DNA of 64,000 nt, taken from Rhizobium johnstonii 3841. GTDB lineage: Bacteria > Pseudomonadota > Alphaproteobacteria > Rhizobiales > Rhizobiaceae. The stretch spans positions 3,167,501-3,231,500 of the forward strand of contig NC_008380.1 in assembly GCF_000009265.1 (NCBI RefSeq). Direction: 5' to 3'. Below, one piece after another: positions 50,062-59,115 of the stretch. The position numbers were made by a program, and so were the translations under genes. Every line of letters starts with the position of its first letter. Position 1 is the first letter of the stretch. Below the pieces are notes generated by a model. That model saw only the letters and a program-made list of their open reading frames with translations, had not been told where the DNA came from and ran no database searches.

Positions 50062-51348
50062 CTACAACGCATCCAACGGGATCTTCAGATACCGCCGGCC
50101 GTTCTCCTCCGGATCGGGCAGCCGCCCGCCGCGGATATTCACCTGCAGCGCGTGCAGCATCAGCTTCGGCTTCGGCTTCGGCAGCGTGCGGTCGCGCGCC
50201 TGTCGCAGCGCCACGAAAGCGGCCTCGTCGATGCCTGCAATATGCGGATTGGCGCGCTTCTGCGCCGCCACCGTGCTTTCCCAGCGCGGGTGCCGGCCGC
50301 CGGGCTGGTAGTCGTGGCCGGAAAAGAGGCGAGTCTCCTCGGGCAGCGACAGGATGGCCTGGATCGACTGCCAGAGGGCGGCAGCACTGCCGCCCGGAAA
50401 ATCCGTGCGCGCCGTGCCGGAATCCGGCGTGAACATAGTATCGTGCACAAAGGCGGCGTCACCGATCAGATAGGTGATGGAGGCAAGGGTATGTCCGGGC
50501 GAAAACATCACGCGGGCTTTAAGCCCGCCAATCTCGAAGGTGTCGCCATCGGCAAACAGCTGGTCCCATTGCGAACCGTCGGTTTTAAGCGCCGGCCAGT
50601 TATAAATCTCCTTCCAAAGCGTCTGCACATCGGTGACATGGGCGCCGATCGCCGTCGGCGCACCGGTCTTCTCATGCAGATAATGCGCGGCGGAGAAATG
50701 ATCGGCATGCGGATGGGTGTCGAGGATCCACTCGACCGTCAGCCCTTCGCTTTCGATGTGAGCGAGGATGGCATCGGCATTTGCCGTCCCCGTCGCCCCG
50801 GACATCTCGTCGAAATCGAGCACCGGGTCGATGATGGCACAGCGTTTCGTCTTCGGGGCGGAAACGACATATTGCACGCTGCAGGTGCGGGGCTCGAAGA
50901 AGGCCGTCACATGAGGCGCCTGCCCTGCCCGCTTCTCCAGAAAACGTCGCGCGCCGGCAAGATCGAAGCCGAGGTTTTGACCGAAGGCTTCGACATCCCC
51001 GGGCTTCATTCGCCCGTCGAGCACCTCGCCCAGCGCATGGAGCGTCAACGCCCGTGTGCCGCTCTTGCAATGGGCGACGACCGGCCCCTTCGCTTGCGCC
51101 ATCGTGGCCTGGAAGGCGAAGATATCGGCCTCGGTGATCTCGGCCCCCTTCACCGGCACGAAACTGTAGGAAAGCCCGGCGGCCGCGGCGGAAGCTTTTT
51201 CCGCCGTATTGCCCGGCTGCCCCGGCTCCTCGCCATCAGGCCGGGCATTGATGACGGCGGCAAAGCCGTCTGCGGCGAAAGCGGCGAAGGCTGCGGCGTC
51301 GGGCTGCCCCGCCACCGATAGCAGTTCATTGACCTTCACGCATGTCAT
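50062..51348 (-). CDS. Blh-type fusion: DUF442 phosphatase-like domain plus ETHE1-like persulfide dioxygenase
   Basis: A 428-aa two-domain protein. Residues 1-110 form the DUF442/TIGR01244 domain with a C-x5-R loop (H-C-K-S-G-T-R-A). Residues 140-428 form a metallo-beta-lactamase fold with T-H-P-H-A-D-H, S-P-G-H-T, D-T-M-F-T-P-D and S-G-H-D-Y. This is the layout of Blh of Agrobacterium and Xylella, which oxidises sulfide-derived persulfides and is usually repressed by BigR. No bigR gene is adjacent here. Start at 51348 matches the domain start; the frame runs on to 51453. Confidence 0.85.
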   Translation of the reverse strand: MTCVKVNELLSVAGQPDAAAFAAFAADGFAAVINARPDGEEPGQPGNTAEKASAAAAGLSYSFVPVKGAEITEADIFAFQATMAQAKGPVVAHCKSGTRALTLHALGEVLDGRMKPGDVEAFGQNLGFDLAGARRFLEKRAGQAPHVTAFFEPRTCSVQYVVSAPKTKRCAIIDPVLDFDEMSGATGTANADAILAHIESEGLTVEWILDTHPHADHFSAAHYLHEKTGAPTAIGAHVTDVQTLWKEIYNWPALKTDGSQWDQLFADGDTFEIGGLKARVMFSPGHTLASITYLIGDAAFVHDTMFTPDSGTARTDFPGGSAAALWQSIQAILSLPEETRLFSGHDYQPGGRHPRWESTVAAQKRANPHIAGIDEAAFVALRQARDRTLPKPKPKLMLHALQVNIRGGRLPDPEENGRRYLKIPLDAL

Positions 51349-51504
51349 TAAAGCCCCCGAAAGCCTCGCGCCGCCCTCGTCATGCAGTATCGCATGTATA
51401 TCGACCCAATCACACAAGTATATTTCTGAGCGCAGAATGCCGCAGATCAGCAAAGTTTGAGGATGCCGGCGTCCTCAACGCCGGCCCGACCCGGCTTTCC
51501 CCGG

Positions 51505-51873
51505 TCAAAACGACAGCGTCGCAGCCCCCTCCTTGATCTCGGCATGCATGGCGCTGGCGCCGACGATGACGACGCCGTCGAGCAGGTCCTCCTTGTTGTA
51601 ACCGCGCGAGGTCACACAGGGCGGACAGGCCCAGATCGTGCCGCCGCGCTGCTGGAAATTCTCGATCAGACTAGACAGTGGATCAAGCGGCAGCACATGC
51701 GTCATCCGCTGGCCGCCCTTGCGCACCAGGTCGATCCCGGTGCTGGTGAGGAATACCGAGACCTTCAGCCCGGCGGTGATGCCGCCATTGGCAATAGTGA
51801 AGGCGACGGAGGACAGTTCGGATTCGATGCCCTTGGTGACGAGCACGACCAGTTTGTCGCATTGAGTTTGCAT
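51505..51873 (-). CDS. DsrE family protein
   Basis: A 122-aa protein of the DsrE/F-like sulfur-relay fold: K-L-V-V-L-V-T-K-G at the start, L-K-V-S-V-F-L-T in the middle, and a C-P-P-C motif at residues 82-85 (I-W-A-C-P-P-C). Cys pairs in this family carry sulfane sulfur. The position upstream of and in the same direction as the Blh fusion suggests a joint role in sulfide/persulfide handling. Confidence 0.82.
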   Translation of the reverse strand: MQTQCDKLVVLVTKGIESELSSVAFTIANGGITAGLKVSVFLTSTGIDLVRKGGQRMTHVLPLDPLSSLIENFQQRGGTIWACPPCVTSRGYNKEDLLDGVVIVGASAMHAEIKEGAATLSF

Positions 51874-51941
51874 AGTATTCTCCTTCAGCGGTTTGAACGC
51901 ACTGATGATAGGAGGACGCGCGGCGCGCGTATTTGGCCGGA

Positions 51942-52937
51942 ATGCGTGAAGCCTTGTCCGAAAATCCAGACGCTGCGGGTGTTGCGCGCGACGACGTGCT
52001 GTCGGCGCTGCTGTCGACGATCCGCCTTTCGGGATCGCTGCAGTTCTGCTTCATGCCGACTGGCGATTGGCAGACCGATGCCACGCCGGCCTTAGCAAGC
52101 CTTTTAGCCAAGGCCTCGGGCACGATGCCGTTTCACATCGTTGTGGAGGGCCGCTGCTGGCTGAAGACGGAAGGCGAAGAGACCGCGCTGGAGGCCGGCG
52201 ACGTGCTGGTCTTCCCCTTCGGCACCGGCCATCAGCTCGGCGCAGGCAGAGACGGCATGCTGGTACTGCCGACCCGCGACCTGCCGCAGAAGCCATGGCG
52301 TGAGATTCCCGTGCTGCGCTACGGCGACGAGACACAGGGCGTGCGGCTGCTCTGCGGCTATCTGCAGTGGGATGGGCTGAGCTTCGCGCCGCTTCGGCAG
52401 TCCCTGCCGAGCCTTATCCATGTCAGGACGCGGGCCGCCAATGACGGTGACTGGCTGCGCGCCACCATCCGCCAGATGGTCGAGGAGGTCGACAGGCCGC
52501 GTGCCGGTGGCGTCTCGATGCTGCCGCGACTGACGGAAATCATCTTCATCGAAATCCTGCGCCACCAGATCATGATGGCCGAGCCGCATGCGATCGGCTG
52601 GCTGGCAGCACTCGCCGATCCGGCGCTGTCGCGCTGCCTCTCCCTCATCCACGACGACCCCAAACGCGACTGGTCGCTGGAGCAGTTGGCTGCGGCATCG
52701 GGAATGTCGCGAAGCGCGCTGGCCGAACGCTTCCAGGCGATGCTCTCGACCTCGCCGATCCGCTATATCAGGGACTGGCGGCTCTACGTCGCAAGTGTCG
52801 CCCTCGCCACCTCGGGCCAGCCGATCGCGGCGATCGCCTATGACGCCGGCTACGCCACCGAAGCCGCCTTCAATCGCGCCTTCTCCCGCGCCTTCGCCAC
52901 CCCGCCGGCAGCCTGGCGCGCGACGGCGCGGGATTAG
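51942..52937 (+). CDS. AraC-family regulator with cupin-type N-terminal domain
   Basis: A 331-aa protein. The N-terminal PF12852-type cupin domain contains F-H-I-V-V-E-G-R-C-W-L and E-A-G-D-V-L-V-F-P-F-G-T-G-H. The C-terminal HTH has L-E-Q-L-A-A-A-S-G-M-S-R-S-A-L-A-E-R-F and I-A-Y-D-A-G-Y-A-T-E-A-A-F-N-R-A-F. Divergent from the DsrE gene and upstream of DUF1214/DUF1254 sequences. A decayed copy of its 3' end lies at 54805-54963. Confidence 0.88.
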   Translation: MREALSENPDAAGVARDDVLSALLSTIRLSGSLQFCFMPTGDWQTDATPALASLLAKASGTMPFHIVVEGRCWLKTEGEETALEAGDVLVFPFGTGHQLGAGRDGMLVLPTRDLPQKPWREIPVLRYGDETQGVRLLCGYLQWDGLSFAPLRQSLPSLIHVRTRAANDGDWLRATIRQMVEEVDRPRAGGVSMLPRLTEIIFIEILRHQIMMAEPHAIGWLAALADPALSRCLSLIHDDPKRDWSLEQLAAASGMSRSALAERFQAMLSTSPIRYIRDWRLYVASVALATSGQPIAAIAYDAGYATEAAFNRAFSRAFATPPAAWRATARD

Positions 52938-53027
52938 CCCACGGTGCGCACGCCTTGACTGAAAACCGGCCTTCCGCTCGGCCGACGTTTCTGGCCCAGT
53001 CTTCGCATATGGTCAGAGGTACGACTG

Positions 53028-53192
53028 ATGCGCGACATAGAATTCGGCCCCGAAACGCCGAAGGAGAAGGGAAACTGGATCAGGATAGTGCCCGGCAAGG
53101 GCTGGTTCCCGATCTTCCGCTTCTACAGCCCGACGGAGGCCTATTTCGACAAGAGCTGGAAGCTCGAAGAGATAAAGGCGGTGAAGCAATAG
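53028..53192 (+). pseudogene. DUF1214 C-terminal fragment
   Basis: A 54-codon frame (MRDIEFGPETPKEKGNWIRI, then P-G-K-G-W-F-P-I-F-R-F-Y-S-P-T-E-A-Y-F-D-K-S-W-K) matches the last segment of DUF1254/DUF1214 proteins. The expected 300 or more upstream residues are absent. It is a remnant of a second DUF1254 gene, although the ATG makes a short peptide possible. Confidence 0.75.
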
Positions 53193-53333
53193 GCGGGCTT
53201 CCGGCGCGAGATTGCCATTCGCACGCAAGTTACGCCGCAGTTTACTGTAACATACTTGCGCTTTCCTGCCTCGACTGCGCACCATTCGCCGTCGACATTG
53301 GTACCATCAACCTTGATGAATGGGAGAACCTCC

Positions 53334-54746
53334 ATGGATATCACGAAGCGGGACTTCACCAAGGGTCTGGTTGTCACGGCAGGTTTGGCGGGGCTGAGCC
53401 CGCTCAAGGTCAGGGCGGCCGATGTTGTCGAGGACGAGGCGCGCGTGATCGCCAAGGAGGCCTATATCTACGGCTTTCCAATGGTCGACAACTATCGCAT
53501 CCAGCACGCCTATTTCGTCGATACCGCGAACCCAGAATACAAGGGCCCGTGGAACCAGCTCGTCAACATTCCGCGCGTCTATACGCCTGCCGACACGGCA
53601 GTGCAGACGCCGAACTCGGACACCCCCTATTCGATGCTCGGCCTCGACCTTCGCGCCGAGCCGATGGTGCTGACGGTGCCGCCCATCGAGAAGGATCGTT
53701 ATTTCAGCATCCAGTTGATCGATGCCTACACCTTCAACTTCGATTACATCGGCAGCCGCGCCACCGGCAATGATGGCGGCAGCTTCCTGATCGCCGGGCC
53801 GAACTGGAAGGGCGAGACGCCGAAGGGCATCACCAAGGTTATGCGGTCGGAGACAGAGCTGGCGCTTGCCGCCTACAGGACGCAGCTCTTCAACCTCGGC
53901 GACCTTGATAATGTGAAGAAGATCCAGGCCGGGTACAAAGCGGAGCCGCTGTCGAAATTCCTGGGCCAGCCGGCACCTGAGGCCGCGCCTGCGATCGATT
54001 TCATCAAGCCACTGACACCGGCCGAACAGAAGACCTCGCCCGAATTTTTCAACATTCTCAATTTCATCCTGCAATTCTGCCCGACCGATCCCTCCGAGAC
54101 CGAACTAATGCAGCGTTTCGCCACGATCGGCATCGATGCGGGCAAGACATTCGACGCCGGCACGCTTCCCCCCACAACCGAAACCGCTATCGAACAGGGA
54201 ATGGCCGACGCGTGGGCCGATCTCGCGGCATTGCACAAACGCATCGAGGCGGGCGAAGTGACCTCGGGCGACATGTTCGGTACGCGCGCCTATCTGAAAA
54301 ACAATTACCTCTACCGGATGGCCGCCGCCGTGCTCGGCATCTACGGCAATTCCAAAGAGGAGGCGATGTATCCCGTCTATGCCCTCGATTCCGAAGGCAA
54401 GAAGCTCGACGGCGCAGCCAAATACACGGTCCATTTCGCCCCCGACAAGCTGCCGCCGGTCGATGCCTTCTGGTCGCTCACCATGTACGAGCTGCCCCAG
54501 AGCCTGCTCGTCGCCAACCCGATCGACCGCTACCTCTTGAATTCACCGATGCTGCCGCAATTCGTGAAAGATGCCGACGGCGGGCTGACTTTCTACATCC
54601 AGAACGAATCCCCCGGCAAGGACAAGGAGCCGAACTGGCTACCGGCGCCGAAAGGCCCTTTCTTCATCGCGATGCGCCTCTATTGGCCGAAGCCGGAAGC
54701 GCTTGACGGCACATGGAAACAGCCGCCGATGACGAAGGCAGGATGA
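53334..54746 (+). CDS. DUF1254/DUF1214 protein, TAT-like exported
   Basis: A 470-aa protein. N-terminal K-R-D-F-T-K-G-L-V-V-T-A-G-L-A-G-L-S-P resembles a twin-arginine-type signal with only one Arg. DUF1254 (E-A-Y-I-Y-G-F-P-M-V-D-N-Y-R) is followed by DUF1214 (W-S-L-T-M-Y-E-L-P-Q-S-L-L-V-A-N-P). Ends normally. The family is common in rhizobia; function unknown, possibly a hydrolase or lectin-like periplasmic protein. Preceded by a fragment of a paralogue. Confidence 0.85.
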   Translation: MDITKRDFTKGLVVTAGLAGLSPLKVRAADVVEDEARVIAKEAYIYGFPMVDNYRIQHAYFVDTANPEYKGPWNQLVNIPRVYTPADTAVQTPNSDTPYSMLGLDLRAEPMVLTVPPIEKDRYFSIQLIDAYTFNFDYIGSRATGNDGGSFLIAGPNWKGETPKGITKVMRSETELALAAYRTQLFNLGDLDNVKKIQAGYKAEPLSKFLGQPAPEAAPAIDFIKPLTPAEQKTSPEFFNILNFILQFCPTDPSETELMQRFATIGIDAGKTFDAGTLPPTTETAIEQGMADAWADLAALHKRIEAGEVTSGDMFGTRAYLKNNYLYRMAAAVLGIYGNSKEEAMYPVYALDSEGKKLDGAAKYTVHFAPDKLPPVDAFWSLTMYELPQSLLVANPIDRYLLNSPMLPQFVKDADGGLTFYIQNESPGKDKEPNWLPAPKGPFFIAMRLYWPKPEALDGTWKQPPMTKAG

Positions 54747-54804
54747 GGATGCTGAGGGGGAGCTCAGGAGCGACCGGCTACTGAAGCTCGCCGCTGCCTC
54801 CGGC

Positions 54805-54963
54805 CCGTCGCATCAGGGACTGGCGGCTCGACCTCGCAAGCGCCGCGCTCGCCACATCAGCTTAGCCGATCGCGGCGATACGATGCCGGCTACCTCCAAG
54901 CATCCTTCAACCGCGCCCTCGCCACTCCGCCGGCTGTGTGGCGGGCGATGAAGCGGGAGTAGG
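54805..54963 (+). pseudogene. decayed copy of the AraC gene 3' end
   Basis: ATCAGGGACTGGCGGCTC, TCGC-x-AGCCGATCGCGGCGAT, GCCGGCTAC and the final CCGCCGGC-x-G...TGGCG-x-GCGA align with 52760-52937. Indels and a frame break prevent translation. Together with the DUF1214 fragment this marks an ancient duplication of an AraC-DUF1254 unit. Confidence 0.75.
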
Positions 54964-55062
54964 ACGTGAGATCCGTCAGACATCGAGTCGACAGCATTCA
55001 CCTGGTCGGCAAAGGTTCCGCTTCTTGCCAGTTGCCGCCGCCGCCACGCCAGCGCCCAAGAG

Positions 55063-55202
55063 AGCCTCATCCTGAGGTGCCCCGCAGGGGCCTCGAAGGA
55101 CGAGGCGGGTGCGCAGTGTGGAGGCAACATCGATGCAAGGAGCAGCGCTGCAGCGTGTCCTTCGAGGCTCCGGCCTTTGGCCTGCGCACCTCAGGATGAG
55201 GG
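55063..55202. repeat. pair of REP-type palindromes in inverted arrangement
   Basis: CCTCATCCTGAGG-x-GC...GCCTCGAAGGACGAGG (55063-55108) and CCTTCGAGG...CTCAGGATGAGG (55158-55202) enclose about 50 bases. Same family as 27591-27628 and 37286-37328. The second palindrome supplies the stop codon of the VOC fragment. Confidence 0.7.
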
Positions 55203-55325
55203 GCGTTGGAGGATACCGCGCCCGATAAGCTCTCGCGGAGGTTTGTAATTCAAGGCAGCGCACCAGAATTCGATGGCGCGCGCAACATCCCATACACCCC
55301 AGACAATCGACCCAATCGTAAGCAT
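55191..55325 (-). pseudogene. VOC-family protein, N-terminal fragment cut by a REP element
   Basis: A 44-codon frame starting MLTIGSIVWGVWDVARAIEF with W-C-A-A-L-N-Y-K-P-P. This is the beginning of a glyoxalase-fold protein, which normally runs to about 125 aa. The frame then enters the REP palindrome, which provides the end R-P-S-S and the stop. Confidence 0.7.
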
Positions 55326-55486
55326 CAAATGTGCCTCCTCAAGACCATATGCGCGCGTCGGTGACATGGACGCCGTGCGGCTAGGACATGCGGATACTTC
55401 CAAGCGACAGGACTCTTGAGAGAGTGCCGTGCCGCGAAAGCGACCGCGCCGACAATAGACAGACCCGATTGACATCGTGACGATCG

Positions 55487-55969
55487 TCAGCGCGATTGCG
55501 GGCCTGTCAATCCGAGGGCAAGCGTGATGTCGTTGATGATCCCCAGTCGCGCTTCGATCACCGCGATTTTCTCGGGCGTATCGGCACCAAAAGCCTCGAT
55601 ATCGATGAACATTTGCTCGCAGCCGCCTGGCGTGACCGTGCCGAACATCTGGCCGGGTTCGTCGCCTATGTTTCGCCAGCTGTGCGGTACATATGGCGGC
55701 AGAACGACGACGGTTCCCACAGGCGCGTCGAACGCCTCGTCGCCGCATTGGAATCGATAGAGCCCGCGGATGACCCGAAAGACTTCGATCTCCCGCGTAT
55801 GCGTGTGCGGGGCCGGACCATGACCGGGCGGCGTGAAGGTTTCCCACATCCCGAACGCGCCGCCGGTCTCGGCGGCCGTGGCATGGATGACGATCCTCGC
55901 GCCAAACGGCGTCTTCGCCACGCGCTCCTTGCCGGGTAAAGAGACGACAGCATTCCTGAAACTCGACAT
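55487..55969 (-). CDS. cupin-domain protein
   Basis: A 160-aa single-domain cupin. Motif 1 is P-G-H-G-P-A-P-H-T-H-T-R-E-I-E-V-F, with a complete His/His/Glu metal set; motif 2 is G-T-V-V-V-L-P-P-Y-V-P-H-S-W-R-N. GAGGGGGAGG precedes the ATG at 55969. Likely metal-dependent dioxygenase or binding protein. Next gene upstream on the same strand is a VOC protein 44 bases away. Confidence 0.85.
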   Translation of the reverse strand: MSSFRNAVVSLPGKERVAKTPFGARIVIHATAAETGGAFGMWETFTPPGHGPAPHTHTREIEVFRVIRGLYRFQCGDEAFDAPVGTVVVLPPYVPHSWRNIGDEPGQMFGTVTPGGCEQMFIDIEAFGADTPEKIAVIEARLGIINDITLALGLTGPQSR

Positions 55970-56013
55970 ATCCACCTCCCCCTCGATTGCATTCTTTGGG
56001 CGGAGCCCTGCGC

Positions 56014-56394
56014 TCACCCTTGCGGCGCCGGCTCATTGAGCATCGCTTCGATATTGTATCCGTCGGGGTCGAGAACGAAGCAGGCATAATAGTTCTCTTC
56101 ATATTCCGGCCGCGGGCCGGGCGCCCCGTTATCTCCGGCGCCGGCTTCGAGCGCGGCGCGATAAAACGCCTCGACCTCCGCCCTGCTCCGAACCCGGAAG
56201 GCAACGTGCAAACGCGTCAGAGGCGGCTTGTCGTCGGTGTGCTGTATCTCGAACAGGCTGCCGCCGACATCGAAGGCCCAGAACACACCCTCCTTTCCGA
56301 AGGAGAGGCGATAACCCAGAGGTTCGAAAGCGCGCTCATAGAACAATTTGCTCTTCTCAAGGTCACCCACTGCGATGGTGATATGATCGATCAT
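56014..56394 (-). CDS. VOC family (glyoxalase/dioxygenase-like) protein
   Basis: A 126-aa protein beginning MIDHITIAVGDLEKSKLFYE, with a second half R-L-H-V-A-F-R-V-R-S-R-A-E-V and end Y-Y-A-C-F-V-L-D-P-D-G-Y-N-I-E-A. The metal-binding H, H/E, E positions (His4, Glu in F-E-I-Q-H, His in L-H-V-A-F, Glu near the end) are in place. Probably cotranscribed with the cupin gene. Confidence 0.88.
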   Translation of the reverse strand: MIDHITIAVGDLEKSKLFYERAFEPLGYRLSFGKEGVFWAFDVGGSLFEIQHTDDKPPLTRLHVAFRVRSRAEVEAFYRAALEAGAGDNGAPGPRPEYEENYYACFVLDPDGYNIEAMLNEPAPQG

Positions 56395-56554
56395 GCCGTG
56401 CCCTCCCTATCGTTCCAGCGCCCCATCATAGTTGAATCCCGGCAGCGGAAAAACAGGCAAAGCCCACTCGATATCCAGCCAACGCCGCCCGCCGTGAGCT
56501 CTTTCCGGTCGCTCGACCAGCAGCCGGCGCGTCCGCGCGGGTAGTACGTTCCGA

Positions 56555-56818
56555 CTACCGCATCGACATCAACTTCGTCATCAGCCCTGCCTTGATTTCG
56601 AGTACGGGTCGGTTGGCCGGGGGATGACCGATGTCATCCCGGGGATAACCGATGTCCCTCAACTGGTCGGGCGTCAGGTCTGCCAATGCTTTCCGTCTTG
56701 CGACGCTCCGCTGCCACTTCCTCAGAGCAGCGACGATCATTGCGACGCTGTTTGGCCTGAACCCGAACGACTGTCCTTTCGGCGCGCTGATGCCGGCGTG
56801 AGTTTCCGTGTGAGCCAT
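56555..56818 (-). CDS. DUF1127 protein
   Basis: An 87-aa protein with a disordered N-terminus (MAHTETHAGISAPKG) and the DUF1127 core W-Q-R-S-V-A-R-R-K-A-L-A-D-L-T-P-D-Q-L-R-D-I-G. After the core there is an extra tail (Y-P-R-D-D-I-G-H-P-P...). GGGAGA precedes the ATG. Small Arg-rich DUF1127 proteins in rhizobia and Agrobacterium influence phosphate and carbon metabolism and RNA turnover. Confidence 0.85.
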   Translation of the reverse strand: MAHTETHAGISAPKGQSFGFRPNSVAMIVAALRKWQRSVARRKALADLTPDQLRDIGYPRDDIGHPPANRPVLEIKAGLMTKLMSMR

Positions 56819-56994
56819 TTTCAGTCTCCCATTTGTGAGATTTGCAAGTGGGAACCTGACACACGGGCGTATTCCGGCTGTTCGGTTCAGCGTGAACGGC
56901 CAGGAAAACCTCGACAAGCCGCCGCTAAATCGGTGTTAAATCGATCTGCCGAAATGCTATCCTGCAGCCGCTGTCGAAATCTGGGAGACGATCT

Positions 56995-59007
56995 GTGCGG
57001 ATCAGGTTGCTGGGTGGCCTTGAAGTGATGTCCCGGGAGCACCGGCAAGTCCGTTTCACCACGCGCAAAACCTCGCTTCTCTTCGCAGCCCTCGTCCTCG
57101 GCGGCCGCCGCGGCTATCGCAGGGAACTGCTTTCCGAGACCTTTTGGCCAGGACGAAGCAATGAGCAGGCCCGCAACAGCCTGCGCCAGGCGCTGGTCGA
57201 TATCAGGCGATCGTTCCCGGCTGGCGGGGATGCCCCCGTCTACATCGACGGGGACCAGGAGACCGTCGCGCTGATAACAGGTCCTGATGAAACCGACATT
57301 TCGATCTTCGACCGTAAGCTGGAGGCTGGCCGGACAGCCGATCTCGCCTTCGCCGCCGATCTCTACCGCGGTGAGGTGCTCGCAGGCGAGGCCATTCCGG
57401 ACGAATTGGACGAGTGGTTCGGCCCGTATCGGAGCACATATCAACGCAAGGCGCTGCAGCTGGTGGAGCGGCTGAGCCAAGCGCTTTCCGAGCCAGGCAC
57501 CGCGGAAGAATCGGCCTGCGAAGGGCTGGCCGAAAGGCTTCTCGCTATGGACCCGACCGTGGAGGCCGCCCATCGAGCGCTGATGCAGATCCACGCTCTG
57601 AGGGGCCACGAGAACGCAGCCCTGCGCCAGTTCGAAGCCTGTCGGGCGCTCTTGAGGAAGCATCTTCAGGCCGAACCCGAGGCAGAGACCTCCTCCCTGG
57701 CCGCTTCGCTGCAATCGCGCCAGGGATCCGAACATCGGCGGACCACACCGGGCCCCGACCCCGTGCCGCAGCCGCAGGCCATCTCAGCCCCGGCGAAACA
57801 TCACGATCGGCCATCGGTTGCCGTATTGCCGTTTCAGAATCTGAGCGGCGACGCGGAGCAGGAATATTTCGCCGACGGCATCGTCGAGGACATCACCATC
57901 GCGCTTGCTCAATTCCGCCACCTCTATGTCATCGCACGGAATTCGAGCTTCACCTACAAAGGTCAGGCGGTCGACATAAAGCAGGTCGGGCGCGAGCTGG
58001 ACGTCCGCTACGTCGTCGAAGGAAGCGTGCGCCGCACGGGTGACCGCCTGCGCATTGCCGGGCAGCTCATCGATACGTCGACCGGTACACATCTTTGGGC
58101 CGATCGTTTTGACGGAACCCTGGCGAATGTCTTCGATCTCCAGGATCAGGTCGCCTCGAGCATCGTCGGCGCCATAACGCCGAAAGTGGAGGAGGCTGAG
58201 ATCGAGCGTGCCAAACGCAAGCCGACCGAGAGCCTCGACGCCTACGACTACTATCTCCGCGGCCTGGCGGCCTTCGACCGGACGGTCACCAACCGATCGG
58301 TCATCGACGAGGCCCTGCGGCTTTTCAGGGAGGCGATCGAGCGTGACCCGGAATTCGCCGTAGCGCATGCCCGGGCAGCACGCTGCTACGCCACACGAAA
58401 GAGCAACGGCTGGATGCTCAATCCCGCGGACGAGACTGCCGAAGCGACCCGGCTGGCGAGGAGAGCGGTCGAACTCGGCTGGGACGATGCGGTTGCGCTC
58501 ACCTACGGCGGATATGTTATCGGTTATGTCGGCGGCGACCTCGATGACAGTGCGGCCTGCATCGATCGCGCAGTCTCTCTCAACCCGAACCTGGCCGCTG
58601 CGCTCGGCGTCAGCAGTTGGGTGAAGGTGTGCCTGGGCGAGCCTGATAAGGCCATTGAACACGCAACACTCGCCATGCGTCTCAGCCCTTTGGATCCGCG
58701 CCTGTTTGCCTGGCAGTTCAACATCGGTCTCGCGCATTTTTGCGCCGGCCACTATGACGATGCTGCCGTCTGGGCAGGAAAATCGCTACGCCACCAGCTG
58801 AACTACCCGAGCGCGATGCGCGTGATGGCGGCGAGCCAGGCCATGGCCGGGCGGCTTGCGCAAGCCCGGGAAACGATCGCCCGCCTGTGCCTGATGGACC
58901 CAGCCCTCCGACTTTCCAATCTCGCCGACGTGCTGCCACCATTCCGGCGACCGGACGATCGCAATCGATATATCGAGGCTCTCAGGATGGCGGGACTACC
59001 GGAGTAG
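56995..59007 (+). CDS. BTAD-type regulator fused to TolB-like and TPR domains
   Basis: A 670-aa protein starting at GTG with GGGAGA upstream. Residues 1-95 form an OmpR/SARP-like winged helix (L-L-G-G-L-E-V...T-R-K-T-S-L-L-F-A-A-L). Residues 98-240 form a bacterial transcriptional activator domain with L-F-A-x-D...A-A-H-R-A-L-M-Q-I-H-A. After a Pro-rich linker, S-V-A-V-L-P-F-Q-N-L-S-G-D-A-E-Q-E-Y-F-A-D-G starts a TolB-N-like/FlgO-like domain (270-400). TPR units fill residues 420-650. No membrane segment. Such proteins often regulate adjacent genes; target unknown. Confidence 0.85.
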   Translation: MRIRLLGGLEVMSREHRQVRFTTRKTSLLFAALVLGGRRGYRRELLSETFWPGRSNEQARNSLRQALVDIRRSFPAGGDAPVYIDGDQETVALITGPDETDISIFDRKLEAGRTADLAFAADLYRGEVLAGEAIPDELDEWFGPYRSTYQRKALQLVERLSQALSEPGTAEESACEGLAERLLAMDPTVEAAHRALMQIHALRGHENAALRQFEACRALLRKHLQAEPEAETSSLAASLQSRQGSEHRRTTPGPDPVPQPQAISAPAKHHDRPSVAVLPFQNLSGDAEQEYFADGIVEDITIALAQFRHLYVIARNSSFTYKGQAVDIKQVGRELDVRYVVEGSVRRTGDRLRIAGQLIDTSTGTHLWADRFDGTLANVFDLQDQVASSIVGAITPKVEEAEIERAKRKPTESLDAYDYYLRGLAAFDRTVTNRSVIDEALRLFREAIERDPEFAVAHARAARCYATRKSNGWMLNPADETAEATRLARRAVELGWDDAVALTYGGYVIGYVGGDLDDSAACIDRAVSLNPNLAAALGVSSWVKVCLGEPDKAIEHATLAMRLSPLDPRLFAWQFNIGLAHFCAGHYDDAAVWAGKSLRHQLNYPSAMRVMAASQAMAGRLAQARETIARLCLMDPALRLSNLADVLPPFRRPDDRNRYIEALRMAGLPE

Positions 59008-59115
59008 CCGCCGCTTCAGCGGCTTCTTCGGAACGAAGGGGGTCATGCCGGGCTATCACCGACCCCCTATCGGCTAATTGCGAAACGATGCTGCTTCGTG
59101 CGAAAATGCCGCGCG

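Noticed and set aside
27493..55202. CRISPR-like array suspected from repeated palindromes
   Set aside because: Copies are far apart, few and palindromic without regular spacers, so they are REP-type intergenic repeats, not CRISPR.
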